The notes under the pieces: generated by a model | What the model was told of the DNA's origin: nothing | Databases searched by the model: none | What the model saw: the letters and a program-made list of their open reading frames with translations, nothing else | In this document: positions 1 to 10,499 of the stretch, piece after piece | How the letters are laid out: each line of letters begins with the position of its first letter | Numbering within the stretch: the first letter of the stretch is position 1 | Origin: Eublepharis macularius | Taxonomy: Eukaryota > Chordata > Lepidosauria > Squamata > Eublepharidae | NCBI RefSeq assembly: GCF_028583425.1 | Contig: NC_072791.1 | Coordinates: 195,338,311 to 195,402,310, forward strand | Length of the DNA stretch: 64,000 nt | Direction of reading: 5' to 3' | Translations under genes and position numbers: made by a program

Positions 1-172
1 GGTAGCTGGAGATCTCCTGGAATTACAACTGATCTCCAGGCATCAGATGTCAGCTCCCCTGGAGAAAAATGACTTCTTTGGAGGGGCATTATGGCACTGT
101 GCCCCACTGAGGTCCCTCCCCAGGCTCCATGCCCAACACCTCCAGGAATCTGCCAACCCAGAGCTGGCAAAC
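1..172. mobile_element. Short DNA-transposon-like repeat, copy 1 (cut by window start)
   Basis: Contains the ggagatctcctggaattaca / ctgatctccagg hairpin-prone motif and ends agctggcaa. Same family as 1068-1280 (opposite orientation) and 2249-2453 (same orientation). Left end lies outside the window. Confidence 0.6.
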
Positions 173-439
173 TTAGTACTGACTCCAAATGCGCCGTTTT
201 GGTTGGCTGTGGCTTTCGAACAGGAGTCTCTTTGTAACAGCTTTCTCCCCCTCCCACCTTTCTGTCGCTTTCAACTTTTAAATATACATTTGTCCGCCAC
301 AGAGATGTACAGTTCATGCAGCCGATGCCTAGCCTCGAAAAGTGCCGCCGGACGCCTTTATTTACCAAAAAAGGCACATGGGGAGAGGGAGGGGAGCTCT
401 GAACTTCCAATTCAGCGGCAGCAGTTTTGCCTCCTGGAA

Positions 440-1060
440 ATCCGTCGCTTGAAGGGCGACGGCGGGGAGGGGTGCGGGGCGCTCTTCTCTCTACGGCTCG
501 AACTGGGCGCTTGCGGCGGGGGAGAGGATGCTGGAGCGCACAGGAGCCCGGCTCTGGGCCCCCGAAGGGAGGCTGGACGCCGCTGTCGCCCGCTTTGCCT
601 CTCCGGGCAAGGGTAACACAAAGACCGGAGGGTCCCCCCAGAGGCGCGACCCCCGCGGGAGGCCAACAGCGCTCTGCCCCGCCTCGCCCTCCCCGAGGCC
701 CCGCTCTCACCTGCGCCAGGGGACAGCCGAGGAGCAGAAGAGAGGAGCGCCGCGGCGTGAGCCTCGCTTTTGTCCCGGCCGGCCGCCCGCCCTCCTTCCC
801 TCCGGGCGGCGAGCCGCCAAGCGCCCCGCTCTGTTGTCAGCGCGGCCGGCAGGGCGGGCGGCGATTGGTGGAGCGGCAGCGCCCAGGTGAGTGCCGCCCC
901 ACAAGCCACCGCGCCCGCCTGGCTCACCTGGGCGCTCAGGTAGGCGTCGGCGCTTCCCCCTCCCTCCTCCCTTCCGCCGCTTCAACGGAAGGCAGAAGCC
1001 CACGTGCCCGCGGAGGGGGGTGACAGCCGCGCGCAGCGCGCCCCTTGGCCGCCTTGGGGC
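440..1060 (-). promoter_or_regulatory. CpG island, candidate promoter (GALNT3 by synteny)
   Basis: GC-rich, CpG-dense block unlike its surroundings. On the minus strand there is a CCAAT box at 864-868 and GC boxes at 851-861 (gggcggg). An E-box cacgtg lies at 1001-1006. A strong minus-strand splice donor (GGCGCAG|GTGAGAG) sits at 711/710 and a second at 928/927, so a short non-coding first exon read leftwards is plausible. In human the gene beyond the 3' end of TTC21B on the same strand is GALNT3, which fits. Open reading frames within the island have no recognisable protein and look like CpG artefacts. The gene identity is inference. Confidence 0.6.
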
Positions 1061-1067
1061 GGGCTAC

Positions 1068-1280
1068 AGTTGCCAACTCCAGGTTGGGAGATTCCTGGAG
1101 GTTTGGGGTGGAGCCTGGGGAAAGCGGGGTTTGAGAAGGGGAAGCGTTTCGGCAGGTCATCAGGCCACGGTCCACCCTCGAAAGCAGCCGTTTTCCTCCC
1201 GGGGAAATGATCTCTGTTTTCTGGAGATCAGTTGTAATTCTGGGAGGTCTTCCGGCACCACGTGGAGTTTGGCAATCCTA
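1068..1280. mobile_element. Short DNA-transposon-like repeat, copy 2 (inverted relative to copy 1)
   Basis: Starts gttgccaactccaggttggg and ends with gtttggcaatccta, so its ends are inverted complements. Internal text ggtttggggtggagcctggg and ggagatcagttgtaattc matches the other two copies. It borders the CpG island. Confidence 0.65.
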
Positions 1281-1552
1281 GCTGCGCCTCTTAACTGTGG
1301 GCTTAGGTCAGGGGGAGCCTTGCTTTGCTCCTGCAAGGCCTCTTGATTGATTGAAGGCCTCTTCCGTGTCTCTTTCAAAACTGGGTGACAGGTATGCTAA
1401 GAAATTTCCCCCCAGGAATAAATTCCATGGGTTAGACCTTAGAAGATTTCTGAGCAGACGTACATAAGATAGCTCTGCCTTTAAGGAGTTGCTCAGGCTG
1501 GAGGAAAAGAGTAGAGAGCTTTTATGGTATCTTTAAAATGTTTGCAGAGGGG

Positions 1553-1690
1553 AGATGTTGTGGCTCTGTGGCACAGAATCTGCTTTGCATGTGGACAGTC
1601 CAAGGATCAATCCCTGACATATCCAGTTAAAAGGATTACATGTGAATGATCTTCGCAGAGGTGACAATACTGAGTTTGATAGCCCAAGGC
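1553..1690 (+). mobile_element. tRNA-derived SINE fragment
   Basis: Begins gtggctctgtggcacagaat and continues with a degenerate B-box-like segment (aaggatcaatccctgacat) and a downstream ccagttaaaaggatta. Same SINE family as copies near 51.65, 53.23 and 58.5 kb. Confidence 0.55.
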
Positions 1691-1957
1691 TGGAGTCTGG
1701 AAAACACTTTTCTGGGAGTAAGCCCCATTGAATAGACTTGAGTAGGATTCTACTTAAACCTACTAAAGGTGTCATGGCAAGAGTCTGACTCCTTGGCCGC
1801 AATCCTAAAAACATTATCTTTAGAGTAAGCCTTGTTGAATAAAATAGGACTTACTTTCAAGTAGATCTGTTTAGGCATTCTCCTTTTATAAGGTAACTTC
1901 TTGTATTAAGAATACAACATAAGAAGAACCCCACTGGACCAGAACCTTGTTCCATGA

Positions 1958-2570
1958 GCATCCTTTCTCACCCAGTAGCTAGCGAACCAGTTGCCCTGGA
2001 GGGCCAAGGAATGGCATAGGGGCCAAGACCTTTTTCTAATGATGCCTCCTACTGTTGTTATTTAGAAGTTTATTATGCTTCTAGACCTAGAGGTTCACTA
2101 TGGTTCAATAAACCTGAATCCCTCTCCCATAATATTAGAACTCAACAGTACCCAGGAAGTGGATGCTTCTAGATGTGGAAGTTACCATTGGCTCCTAATG
2201 AATCTGTCTAAAACCCTTTCAAAGTCATCATGACATCCCCTAGTAATAGTGTTGTCAACCTTCTAGTGGAGCCTGGAATTCTCCAGGAATTACATCTGAT
2301 ATCCAGGCTACAGTCCCCCTGGACAAAATGGCAGCTCAGAGGGTAGACTTCATGGCATTATATTCCCAATAAATTCCCTCCCCTAAATCTAATTTTCCCC
2401 AAGTACTGCTCCCAAACCTGCAGAAATTTCCCCAAGATGAAACTGGCAACCCAAACTGGAAATGAATTCCACAGTTTAATTGCTCATTGAGTAAACATAT
2501 TTCCTTGAATCTATTGCTTATCAACTTCATTGCAACCCTCCCCACACAGTTCTAGTATTATGGGAGAATG
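1958..2570 (-). mobile_element. CR1-like LINE fragment interrupted by a later insertion
   Basis: Two segments (1958-2248 and 2454-2570) read as the antisense of a CR1-type 3' region: accagttgccctggagggcc, ctaatgaatctgtctaaaac, then ttccacagtttaattgctca. They are split by the short DNA-transposon-like repeat at 2249-2453. A related copy lies at 26266-26905, so the order of events (LINE first, then DNA element) is readable. Confidence 0.55.
2249..2453. mobile_element. Short DNA-transposon-like repeat, copy 3
   Basis: Ends gtgttgtcaacct and actggcaaccc are inverted complements. Contains tctccaggaattaca and the tccccctggacaaaatggc segment seen in copy 1. Inserted in a CR1-like fragment. Confidence 0.6.
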
Positions 2571-3398
2571 ATTCAGATTTATTGAAGCCTATGCTTTTGT
2601 GAGCTAAAAGTCAAAATGTATGGAAATAAATTCTCAGTCAATAGGGAAACACACATGGAGGTGGAGCGGAAAGAATGGATGCAGCACATGATACTGCCTT
2701 ATTCTAGGCCTGTTTGCATGGGAGTAGTGAACATGCATACATCCATTTGTACGTGTATTTGTAAGAAAGATCCAGTATATCTTCATAAAACTGGGGACCA
2801 GTAGCTGGAAAAATGGGGGGGGGGGGTTAAATTGAAGTTTAATTTGAATGCAAAGTAAGACACGTAAAAAAATATTATACTACAATGATGGATTCTGTAC
2901 TACAAGGATTGTATACCCATTAACTGTGTTGTGTGTACAGCATTACTGGCCCATCATTGGTCTACATCATTGGTCTATCAAGTTCTGTATTGTCTGTTCA
3001 AGCTGCCGGAAGGTCTCAGGTTCTTTTGCATCATGGACTCCCTTGATCCTTTTAACACTATGCATGCAAAGCAGCTGCTATAGCACTGAGACACAATGGC
3101 TGTTTTCACACGCACCCATAAGCCTCCAGAAGATCGTGTGAAACTCACAGCATGAAGCATCTTCCTAGTGTGATTTCCCAGCACAATTCCCTTTAATGAT
3201 GTGATGATGTCAGAAATAGCATCATTAAATGGGATCATGGTGGGAAATTGTGCTAGGAAGCTGCTTCGTGCCATGAGTTTCGTGCAATCTTTTGGAGGCT
3301 TTGGGCGTGTGAAAATGGCCAATCTCCTCCCCATTGAAACCACTGAGCTTGAATGGTAGAAACTCTCCATAGGATTGCTTGAAGTATGCCCTGATCTC

Positions 3399-4214
3399 TT
3401 TAATATTTTTTGCATTGTTAGATGTATTTGTTTCCAATACTTTTTAGCAACCGGGCAGGACCACCACATATGGTAGAAGGAACCCTCATTTTTTTGACAC
3501 TTCCAACATTTGTTTGACACCCCCTTAAACATCTTAGCTAATTTTTATGGGGTCGTGTACCACCTATACATCATTTTATAGAAGTTTTCTTTCAGGTTAT
3601 AACATAATGTACATTTTAGACCAAAAATATTAAAGAGCAACCTACAACTAAAGCCAGAGATGTGTCTATTGAGTTTAGTGGATATTTCAATAGAAAATGA
3701 ATTTGGAATTTTGATTAGATATATGACAACGGCTGCAAGAATAATTTATGCACAATATTGGAAATCGAGTAAATTGCCAACAGTAGATGATTGGCTAATA
3801 AAAATGTTGGAGATTGCGGAAATGGCAAAATTAATGGAACTACTGAGGGACAAAACGACAGCAAATTTTGTGATGATCTGGAAACCTTTCATGGACTTTA
3901 TATAAAAGAGAAGTCAGAAATAATGATCTGTGGATTTGAAAATTAGAGTTATAAGGTTGGCAACAAATGATAGGCTGAAGTAAGCGGAAAAAATGCAGAT
4001 ATCTTCGCAGTAAAGTCAAAGTTATATGTTTAGTTAAGATATGGGTATTACGGAAGAGTTATTAAGTAATAAGAAAAAAAATTGTAAAATGTTTAAATGG
4101 TATGTCTCCCTCTACGTTCTTGTTTGTTTATTTTTATGTTTTTGTTTCTTTATGTGAACCTTTGCTTGTCGTTTGCTGTAGTGTAATAAAATAATTTTTT
4201 TAAAAAGAAAGAAA
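3399..4214 (+). mobile_element. L1 LINE 3' fragment with 5' inversion
   Basis: The right part (about 3630-4214, plus strand) encodes the L1 ORF2 C-terminus (MTTAARIIYAQYWKSSKLPT then DDWLIKMLEIAEMAKLMELL) and ends in aataaaataattt and an A-rich tail. The left part (about 3399-3625) is the preceding ORF2 segment on the minus strand (NKCWKCQKNEGSFYHMWWSC, the zinc-knuckle-like CWKC...HMWWSC). The whole is bounded by a 14 bp duplication, tatgccctgatctc at 3385-3398 and tatgccctgatttc at 4215-4228. This is the signature of twin priming during L1 insertion. Non-functional. Confidence 0.85.
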
Positions 4215-4481
4215 TATGCCCTGATTTCATTGTGTTACCATAGAAGTTATTTGCCAAATGGTCTGTCATGCAAATTGGGAACGTGCTTCTCTCCCAGCCT
4301 TAGAGACAAACATAGTGGAGTAAGCCTATAACAGAGGACATGTTTGGCATTGCAGAAGTTACTAAGTTCAGTCTCTGGAATATCTGATTAAATTATCTGG
4401 GGTAGCAGGGTTGGAGAAAGATCTTTTACTGTGCCTTAGAGCCTAGAGAGCTGCTGCTGATCTGAGAGATATTGATCTAAG

Positions 4482-4737
4482 CAGGGCTTTTTTCTGGGAA
4501 AGGTGGTGGAACTCAGTGGGTTGCCCTCGGAGAAAATGGTCACATGGCTGGTGGCCCCACCCCCTGATCTCCAGACAGAGGGGAGTTGAGATTGCCCTCC
4601 GCGCTGCTGAGCGGCGCAGAAGGCAATCTCAACTCCCCTCTGCCTGGAGGTCAGGGGGCGGGGCCACCAGCCATGTGACCATTTTCAAGAGGTTCCGGAA
4701 CTCCGTTCCACCACATTCCAGCTGAAAAAAAGCCCTG
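4482..4737. mobile_element. Palindromic hAT-type MITE, copy 1
   Basis: Ends cagggcttttttctggg and gaaaaaaagccctg are terminal inverted repeats, and the whole 256 bp folds on itself around gctgctgagcggcgc. Perfect 8 bp target duplication gatctaag at 4474-4481 and 4738-4745. hAT superfamily by duplication length and CAGGG ends. No coding capacity. Confidence 0.9.
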
Positions 4738-4747
4738 GATCTAAGAG

Positions 4748-4977
4748 CAGAACCACAAGTGACAAAAGGCACAGATTGGACACTTGTCAGCTTCCCTCAA
4801 GTTTTGATGGGGAAATGTAGGCATCCTGGTCTCGCTGCTTGGCTCTCTGACTGCTGTCCAATGGACTTTTCAACTGTCACTTGTCCAACATTCCGCCAAG
4901 CTGCCTACATTTCCCATCAAAACTTGAGGGAAGCTGACAAGTGTCCAACCTGTGCCTTTTGTCACTTGTGGTTCTGC
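4748..4977. mobile_element. Long-armed palindromic MITE, 75 bp arms
   Basis: Left arm 4749-4824 begins agaaccacaagtgacaaaag; right arm 4903-4976 is its reverse complement, ending cacttgtggttctg. Flanked by 8 bp tctaagag at 4740-4747 and 4978-4985. It inserted next to, and partly overlapping, the duplication left by the MITE at 4482-4737. Confidence 0.85.
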
Positions 4978-4985
4978 TCTAAGAG

Positions 4986-5780
4986 AATCTGTGCGGGACT
5001 ACATATAAGGCTGTTTCATACGTTCCCAGCCTTTCATACGTTCCCAGAGTAGTTTGGCCTATTAGGAGGCCCCTTCCCCCAACTCCTATTCGCTTCCAGA
5101 GGCACAGGGAATGAGGTTATCAGGGTTTCACAGAGCATGCTGTGAAACCTGCTTTTTTGTTTGATCAAGCTGGCCATGAGACAGAGGGTGTGTTCGACAT
5201 TGTTCTTCTAGTCTGTGTTTAGTGCCTTATTTAGAATGAAAATGCATTTGCGAGGAAGTTGCACTTACCCTGTTTAAATGAATGGATGGAATGTACTAGT
5301 AAATGAGAACCCCAAAAAAAGAATCATAGCCGCCTCTTTATCATTATGGCTAGGGAGAGCAACAGCACGCTTCCACAGTTGCAATTAATGTTGCGCAGAA
5401 AGCATGTAAGTGACAAGAATCCCATTAAGTATAGAGTGCATAACCACATCACCACACTAGCGGAACCACAGCACTGACTCATCTATGCTTGCATCAGGGC
5501 CAGAAATAGGTCCTACCTGGGGCAAGTCAGCGGAGGAGTGGATATCTAGTCAGCATCTAAAACTCTCAGCTCGTGTCTTGCTCCTGGCACTGATACAACA
5601 TTATGCTGGCAAAAGGTGATACTAATCTGGATACTTCCACTGAATTCAGCAGCTGGAAAAACACACACGCTATCCCCTGTCCCATCTACACAGCCATGGC
5701 AGAGCTTTGAATTATATGAAAATGTATGTATCTACTCAAACTTTTATCTTTAGCCTTGAATCTGTAGGAAATTTTTTTTA
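4986..5780. other. Intergenic, nothing recognised
   Basis: No coding potential, RNA gene or classifiable repeat seen, apart from a local direct repeat of cctttcatacgttcccag-like text near 5010-5047. Confidence 0.5.
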
Positions 5781-5789
5781 AAAAATTGC

Positions 5790-6032
5790 CTGTTACAGAA
5801 ATGTAACAGCATTACTCAAATGGTTTGCTGTAGGTGTCAGACACCGAGTACTAGTTTTATGCATATGTGGTAGAATTGTTCATTTGCCTGTTTTAAATGT
5901 GTATTAATACAGTTGTTTTAATGTTTTAATGGAGATGTATTTTTTATTGTATTTTAGTATGTTGTTATCTGCCCTGAGCCCGCTCGCGGGGAGGGCGGAA
6001 TAGAAATTTGAAATAAATAAATAAAAGAATTC
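5790..6032 (+). mobile_element. L2-like LINE 3' tail
   Basis: Ends with gttatctgccctgagcccgc, a GC hairpin and gaaatttgaaataaataaat, the typical 3' end shared by several reptile LINE and SINE families. A related tail lies at 14140-14245. Confidence 0.6.
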
Positions 6033-6715
6033 TGGAGAAATACATTTATTGTTCATAGAAATATGCTAATATGTGATTCCTTTGTGAGATGTTATGCACT
6101 TTTAAAAAGGATTCTGCTCTGTGTAAACAGAAGACTGAAAAAATAAGTTAACTGTAATGACTGTAATTGCAAAACACAGGCAAATAATGGCATGTTTTAG
6201 AATGGCTGAAGAGAGGCTTTCTGTTAGTGACAGAAATGGACAAAGTAACTGGATTGATACAATCTGGGGATGGAAACTGAAGCGTAACTTATTGTTTAAT
6301 TGAATAACTGTTATTATCCATATTTGGAAGAATCTTTTTATTTGGTAAATGTATGTTTGCTAACATTTTTTATTTTAAAAAATCCATTCCTGGGAAAAAA
6401 GGAGGTCTATCATTATGTGTTTACTGGATCCTGCAGTAAGATTTTTAGATTTTTAAAAAGCATAGTTAAAAAGCATTATTGCTGTGCGCATGTACGAAGC
6501 CCATCACTACGATGCACAGGGCACAAAGAGGTAACGTATCATTATAACACCAGCTATGTAAGATCTGATGTTACTTACTTCTGTATACCTTCTTACCGTG
6601 GAGTCCTTACACCTTTCTGAGTCTATTGATATCTGTAGACTTAGGGCCAATCTAGAAATGACACTGTCTGGGTGGCCACCACAAAGATGCCACTGCCATT
6701 TTAAATACTAATACA
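6033..6715. other. Intergenic AT-rich, nothing recognised
   Basis: No gene, RNA or classifiable repeat was recognised. Confidence 0.5.
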
Positions 6716-6969
6716 CAGGGCTTTTTTTCTGGGAAAACAGGTAGTGGAACTCAGTGGTGGAACTCAAGATTGCATAATGACATCACTTTGGGTCAGCTGG
6801 AACAAGGGGGGGATTTTTTAAAGTTTAAATTGCCCGTGGTGAAACATGGCGCGGAGGGCAATCTAAACTCGCCTCTGTCTGGAGATCGGGGCGGGGCCAC
6901 TGGCCATGTGACCATTTTTAAGAGGTGCCGAAACTCCGTTCCACCGCGTTCCCGCTGAAAAAAAGCCTG
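6716..6969. mobile_element. Palindromic hAT-type MITE, copy 2
   Basis: Ends cagggctttttttctggg and ctgaaaaaaagcctg. Perfect 8 bp duplication ctaataca at 6708-6715 and 6970-6977. Left arm differs from the other copies: it carries gacatcactttgggtcagc and is less palindromic, so it represents a variant subfamily. Confidence 0.88.
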
Positions 6970-6977
6970 CTAATACA

Positions 6978-7425
6978 GAAAAGGTGTGAGAAACTACAAC
7001 AAAGACAATCTAAGCACAAACTGGAAAAGACACCCGCATTATTACATCAAACCTCAAATTACTCCCACATTTAACTACAATATTTTATATACAAAAAAAA
7101 ATCAGATAAATACTCATAGGTCTTATATACAAATTTCAACAGTTCTCTCATGCAGAACAAGGTCTTACATAGCTTTACATAAAGGACATAGGCGAAACCA
7201 CACCATATATGAAGAAAAAAGAAAGGACATGGGCAGAACCAACATCTTGCATGAAGAAAGAAGGGCAGGAATCTGGATATATTCCTCTTTTGTGATGTAC
7301 CTAAATATTAGGTACAAAAACCAAACGAAAACAAAACACAAACATGTAATTGTGTTATAAACAATAATTCAAGGAACTTCAAAGAATTAATTAAAAATCA
7401 TATTCACATAATGAGTATACAAGGG
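6978..7425. other. Intergenic, nothing recognised
   Basis: AC-rich AT-rich segment; one 124-codon open frame (6986-7360) has low-complexity composition and no recognisable motif, so it is not called as a gene. Confidence 0.45.
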
Positions 7426-7429
7426 CACG

Positions 7430-7925
7430 GCCGGATCAAGGGGGGGTAGCCTCCACCCGGTGCCGCCAAAGAGGGGGTGCCGGGCGTGGCTGCCAGCTGC
7501 CCGGGAGGCTGAGCGCAGGGTTGGGAGACCCTCGCCAGCCCTGCCGATGGGGCGGCTGGCTGGCTTGCCGCGCAGGACCTCCTAGCCCTGTGCTCAGCAG
7601 CTCTGTGGCTCACCGTGCGCTGGGGCGGCTGGCTTGCCGCGCGGGCGGCACAGGGCAGCGGGGCATGCTAACTGCGCAGAGGGCCTCCTAGCCCTGCGCT
7701 CAGCTGGCTGCGTGGCAAGCCGGCCACCCCAGCACCTGGTGAGCCGCAGAGCTGTCGGCAGCGAGGGTGTGCGCTGGGGCAGCTGGCTTGCTGCGCGGGG
7801 TGGCTGAGCGCAGGGCTGGGAGGTCCTGCGCACGCGGCAAGCCAGCCAGCGGCCCCAGTGCGCGCACGCGCCGCCCCCAGTTCCATGGCTCACCAGGCGC
7901 TGGAGCGGCCGGCTTGCTGCACATG
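7430..7925. repeat. GC-rich repeat block with direct and inverted units
   Basis: Variants of gctggggcggctggcttgcc recur near 7550, 7620 and 7780, and inverted versions (ggcaagccagccagcggccc) near 7840. Units such as gctgagcgcagggctgggag also recur. CpG-rich but bordered by transposon DNA, with no promoter evidence beyond a CRE-like tgacgtca at about 7943. Several long open frames on both strands result only from composition. Confidence 0.6.
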
Positions 7926-8768
7926 GCTCCCGCCCTGCGTGATGACGTCACAAGGTTTGCCTTGTTCCCGGGTGTCCGCGCACCTGGATCTGGCCCTGTA
8001 CAAGGGAGTGCCTTGTAGTGGCTTGTCTTTTCTCCACGTTCGGGGACAGAGGGTGGTGCTGGGGGAGAAATTGTCATCCCACCACCCTTTGGTGTGTGAT
8101 GTCCCACACCACACAATACTCTTCCCGTTATTGTTTAATATCTATATGTGGCCCCCTGCCCAGCTGGTGCAAAGTTTCAGACTTGGGAGCCATTAATAGG
8201 CAGATGACACCCAGTTGTATCTGTTGATGGGTGGCCGGCCCGACTCAGCCCCGGATGTCCTGGAGCGTGCTTTTGCGGCTGTGACTGGATGGCTAAAACA
8301 GAGTCGACTGAAATTGAATCCCATGAAGATGGAGATCCTGTACTTGAGAAGCGGGCTAGTAGATTCAGGACTCCGGCTCCATCCCGACCCTCGATGGGAA
8401 GCTGCTTATGCCCGTTCCAAGGGTTAGAAGCCTGGGGGTGATTCTGGATTCCTCCCTGACAATGAAGGCACAGGTTGCAGCGGTTGCCAGGTCTTCCTTT
8501 TTCCACCTACGACAGACCAGGCAGCTTATCCCTTACCTCTTCCCTGTGACTTAACTACAGTGATCCAGGCAACGATCATCTCTGGGCTAGATTACTATAA
8601 CTCGGTCTACACAGGGCTTCCCTTGAGTCTGGTCCGGAGGTTACAACTAGTTCAAAATGCATCTGTGCATGTCATTGTAAGAGTGCCAATTGGAGCATAC
8701 ATAACACCTATACTGTGCTAGCTGCATTGGTTGCCTGTGGAGTACTGGATCAGATTCAAGGTTTTGGT

Positions 8769-9117
8769 GCATAAAGCCAAACACTTCCCTGCGGATACAA
8801 ATTTTGTCGAAAAATAGTTCCCCTTTTTCACTTATATAGAAAGAAATAATCTTCAGCCAAAATCGAAACTTTTACAAACTATAAGAAACTCTGGTTATTT
8901 TACATTGTAATTATGTGTATATCTCACCTAACCATTAAGGAACATTATGATAATGCTAATTGTTGTATTATTCAGCTCTGTAAATCACTAATGATAGACA
9001 ATGTTATCACACTGGACAATCCCAAAATTGTTTGTATATGTATAATATTGGTTGATCTGTTATTTGTTGATTGTTAATTGTTATATGTAACTTGCCAATA
9101 AAAGTTTGGGGGGGGGG
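8769..9117 (+). mobile_element. Retroposed 3' end inserted in the L2
   Basis: 349 bp insertion flanked by the 11 bp duplication aaggttttggt at 8758-8768 and 9118-9128. Ends with ccaataaaagtttggg followed by a G run instead of an A tail. AT-rich, non-coding; looks like a 5'-truncated LINE 3' UTR. Confidence 0.75.
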
Positions 9118-9155
9118 AAGGTTTTGGTATTAACCTACAAAACCCTAAGCGGACT

Positions 9156-9524
9156 CTGCTGCACCGAGAACGAAGAAAAGGAGGAGCCGGAGGGGGGGGG
9201 GAGGAGGAGGAGGAGAGCACCGCAACAGCGGTTGCACAGAGAGAATTGCGTCCGGGACCTAGAAGGGGGAGGAAAGTTTAATCAGAATTTGAAATGTTTA
9301 TTCTCTGTATGATTAACCACTCCATCATTATTCTATGGAGCTATTTTTGTATTATGACAGTATGAAGGGAAACATTGAAGTGTAGTGTTTAGTGTTTGTA
9401 GTTCATTCCCCCCCTTTTCTTTTTCCACCCCCATTTGTTCCTTCCCTCTCCCCTTTCCTTGTGATAGTCTGGTGTAGTGTTTTGTAGTTATGAAAATAAA
9501 AAAAATTATATAAAAAAAAAAAAA
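9156..9524 (+). mobile_element. Retroposed sequence with A-rich tail inserted in the L2
   Basis: About 369 bp flanked by copies of aaaaccctaagcggact (9139-9155 and ending at 9539). Ends in gaaaataaaaaaaattatat plus a poly-A run, so it was inserted by target-primed reverse transcription. Contains a (GGA)n-rich stretch near 9190-9215. Probably an L1 3' UTR fragment; the source is not identified. Confidence 0.75.
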
Positions 9525-9564
9525 AACCCTAAGCGGACTGGGACCGGCATATCTGCGAGACTGC

Positions 9565-9715
9565 GGCTGATTCCGCACACGTTGGATAATGCACTTTCAA
9601 TGCACTTTATCGATCATTTGAGGTGGATTTTTTGTTCCGCACACAAAAAAATTCGTTCCAAATGGATCTATAAAGAGGATTGGAACTGCATTATCCAACG
9701 TGTGCAGAATCAGCC
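9565..9715. mobile_element. Palindromic MITE family 2, copy 1
   Basis: About 150 bp with long inverted ends: ggctgattccgcacacgttg on the left and caacgtgtgcagaatcagcc on the right. Third insertion in the L2. Other copies are at 44041-44191 and 47280-47425. Confidence 0.85.
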
Positions 9716-10215
9716 TTTGATCAGCAGAGAAACGACTATTGGTGGTCCCTAGCCCCAGGGAGGCCCTCCAGGCCTCAATCAGAGCCAGGACTTTTTCAGT
9801 CCTGGCCCCGACCTGGTAGAACTCTCTGTCCACTGAAACTAGAGCCCGGCAGGATTTGCTATCCTTTTGCTGGGCCTGCAGGACAAAGACACTCTGCCAG
9901 GCATATGGTTGAAGCTGGGCTAGACCTCCGCCGACCTATAGGAGGAGGAAGTGGTTGATTAAACCTCCCAGTAGACCTGTTCACCACCCTGTTTTCAACT
10001 ACCTGCTGCCTATTACGCCCAAAGTGAAACCAAATAAATAGCTGAGCAGGAACTGCTGCCATCTTGGAAACTGTAATAGTATTGTTAACAAACCAGTTTT
10101 AAAATACAGTGTTTTAATATTGTGTAAAATTGTATGAAATTATGCATTTATTGTGTTTAAATGATGTGAGCCACCCTGGCCTGCTTGCAGGGAAGGCAAA
10201 ATTAAAGTCTAATAA

Positions 10216-10491
10216 TAATAAAAAATGTATTTATAAATGCACTATGAAGATAAAGACTTTTATAATAGGTTAAAAATTGTGAGCCAGATTTAAAGAGGCA
10301 TGGTGCCACATGGATGCAGTCACATCAAGTCTGGCCTTCTGCTAAAGAGAATTATTTATGCTTAGGTGGTACTGTTCAAAAATATTCCCAGAATATATGA
10401 TTCTAACAAGAAGACTTGCCTGGAAAGGGCAAATGCATAAAATAGTATTTTGGCTTTGCTTCTCCTGCACCATGGAAGGAGAGATTGGAAG
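10216..10491. other. Intergenic, nothing recognised
   Basis: Short unclassified segment between the L2 3' end and the hAT element. Confidence 0.4.
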
Positions 10492-10499
10492 CCCTATGT

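Larger units (their letters stand above)
7990..10215 (+). mobile_element. L2-type LINE, decayed, with three nested insertions
   Basis: Translated segments read as reverse transcriptase: SILFPLLFNIY-like text (FPLLFNIYMWPP) at about 8120-8155, the catalytic-loop ADDTQLYLL at about 8200-8225 with the preceding tyrosine lost, then VILDSSLTMKAQVAAVARSS and tail text such as LVLTYKTLSGL. The 3' end (gagccaccctggcctgcttg then aataataataa) is near 10215. Stops and frameshifts show it is dead. It is broken by insertions at 8769-9117, 9156-9524 and about 9565-9715. Confidence 0.8.

Noticed and set aside
412..1346. Long overlapping open frames on both strands in the CpG island
   Set aside because: They arise from high GC content, overlap each other on both strands and show only low-complexity Arg/Pro/Gly/Ala composition.
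7404..8196. Several open frames of 70-138 codons on both strands
   Set aside because: They lie in the GC-rich repeat block and the adjacent L2 relic and have no recognisable domain.
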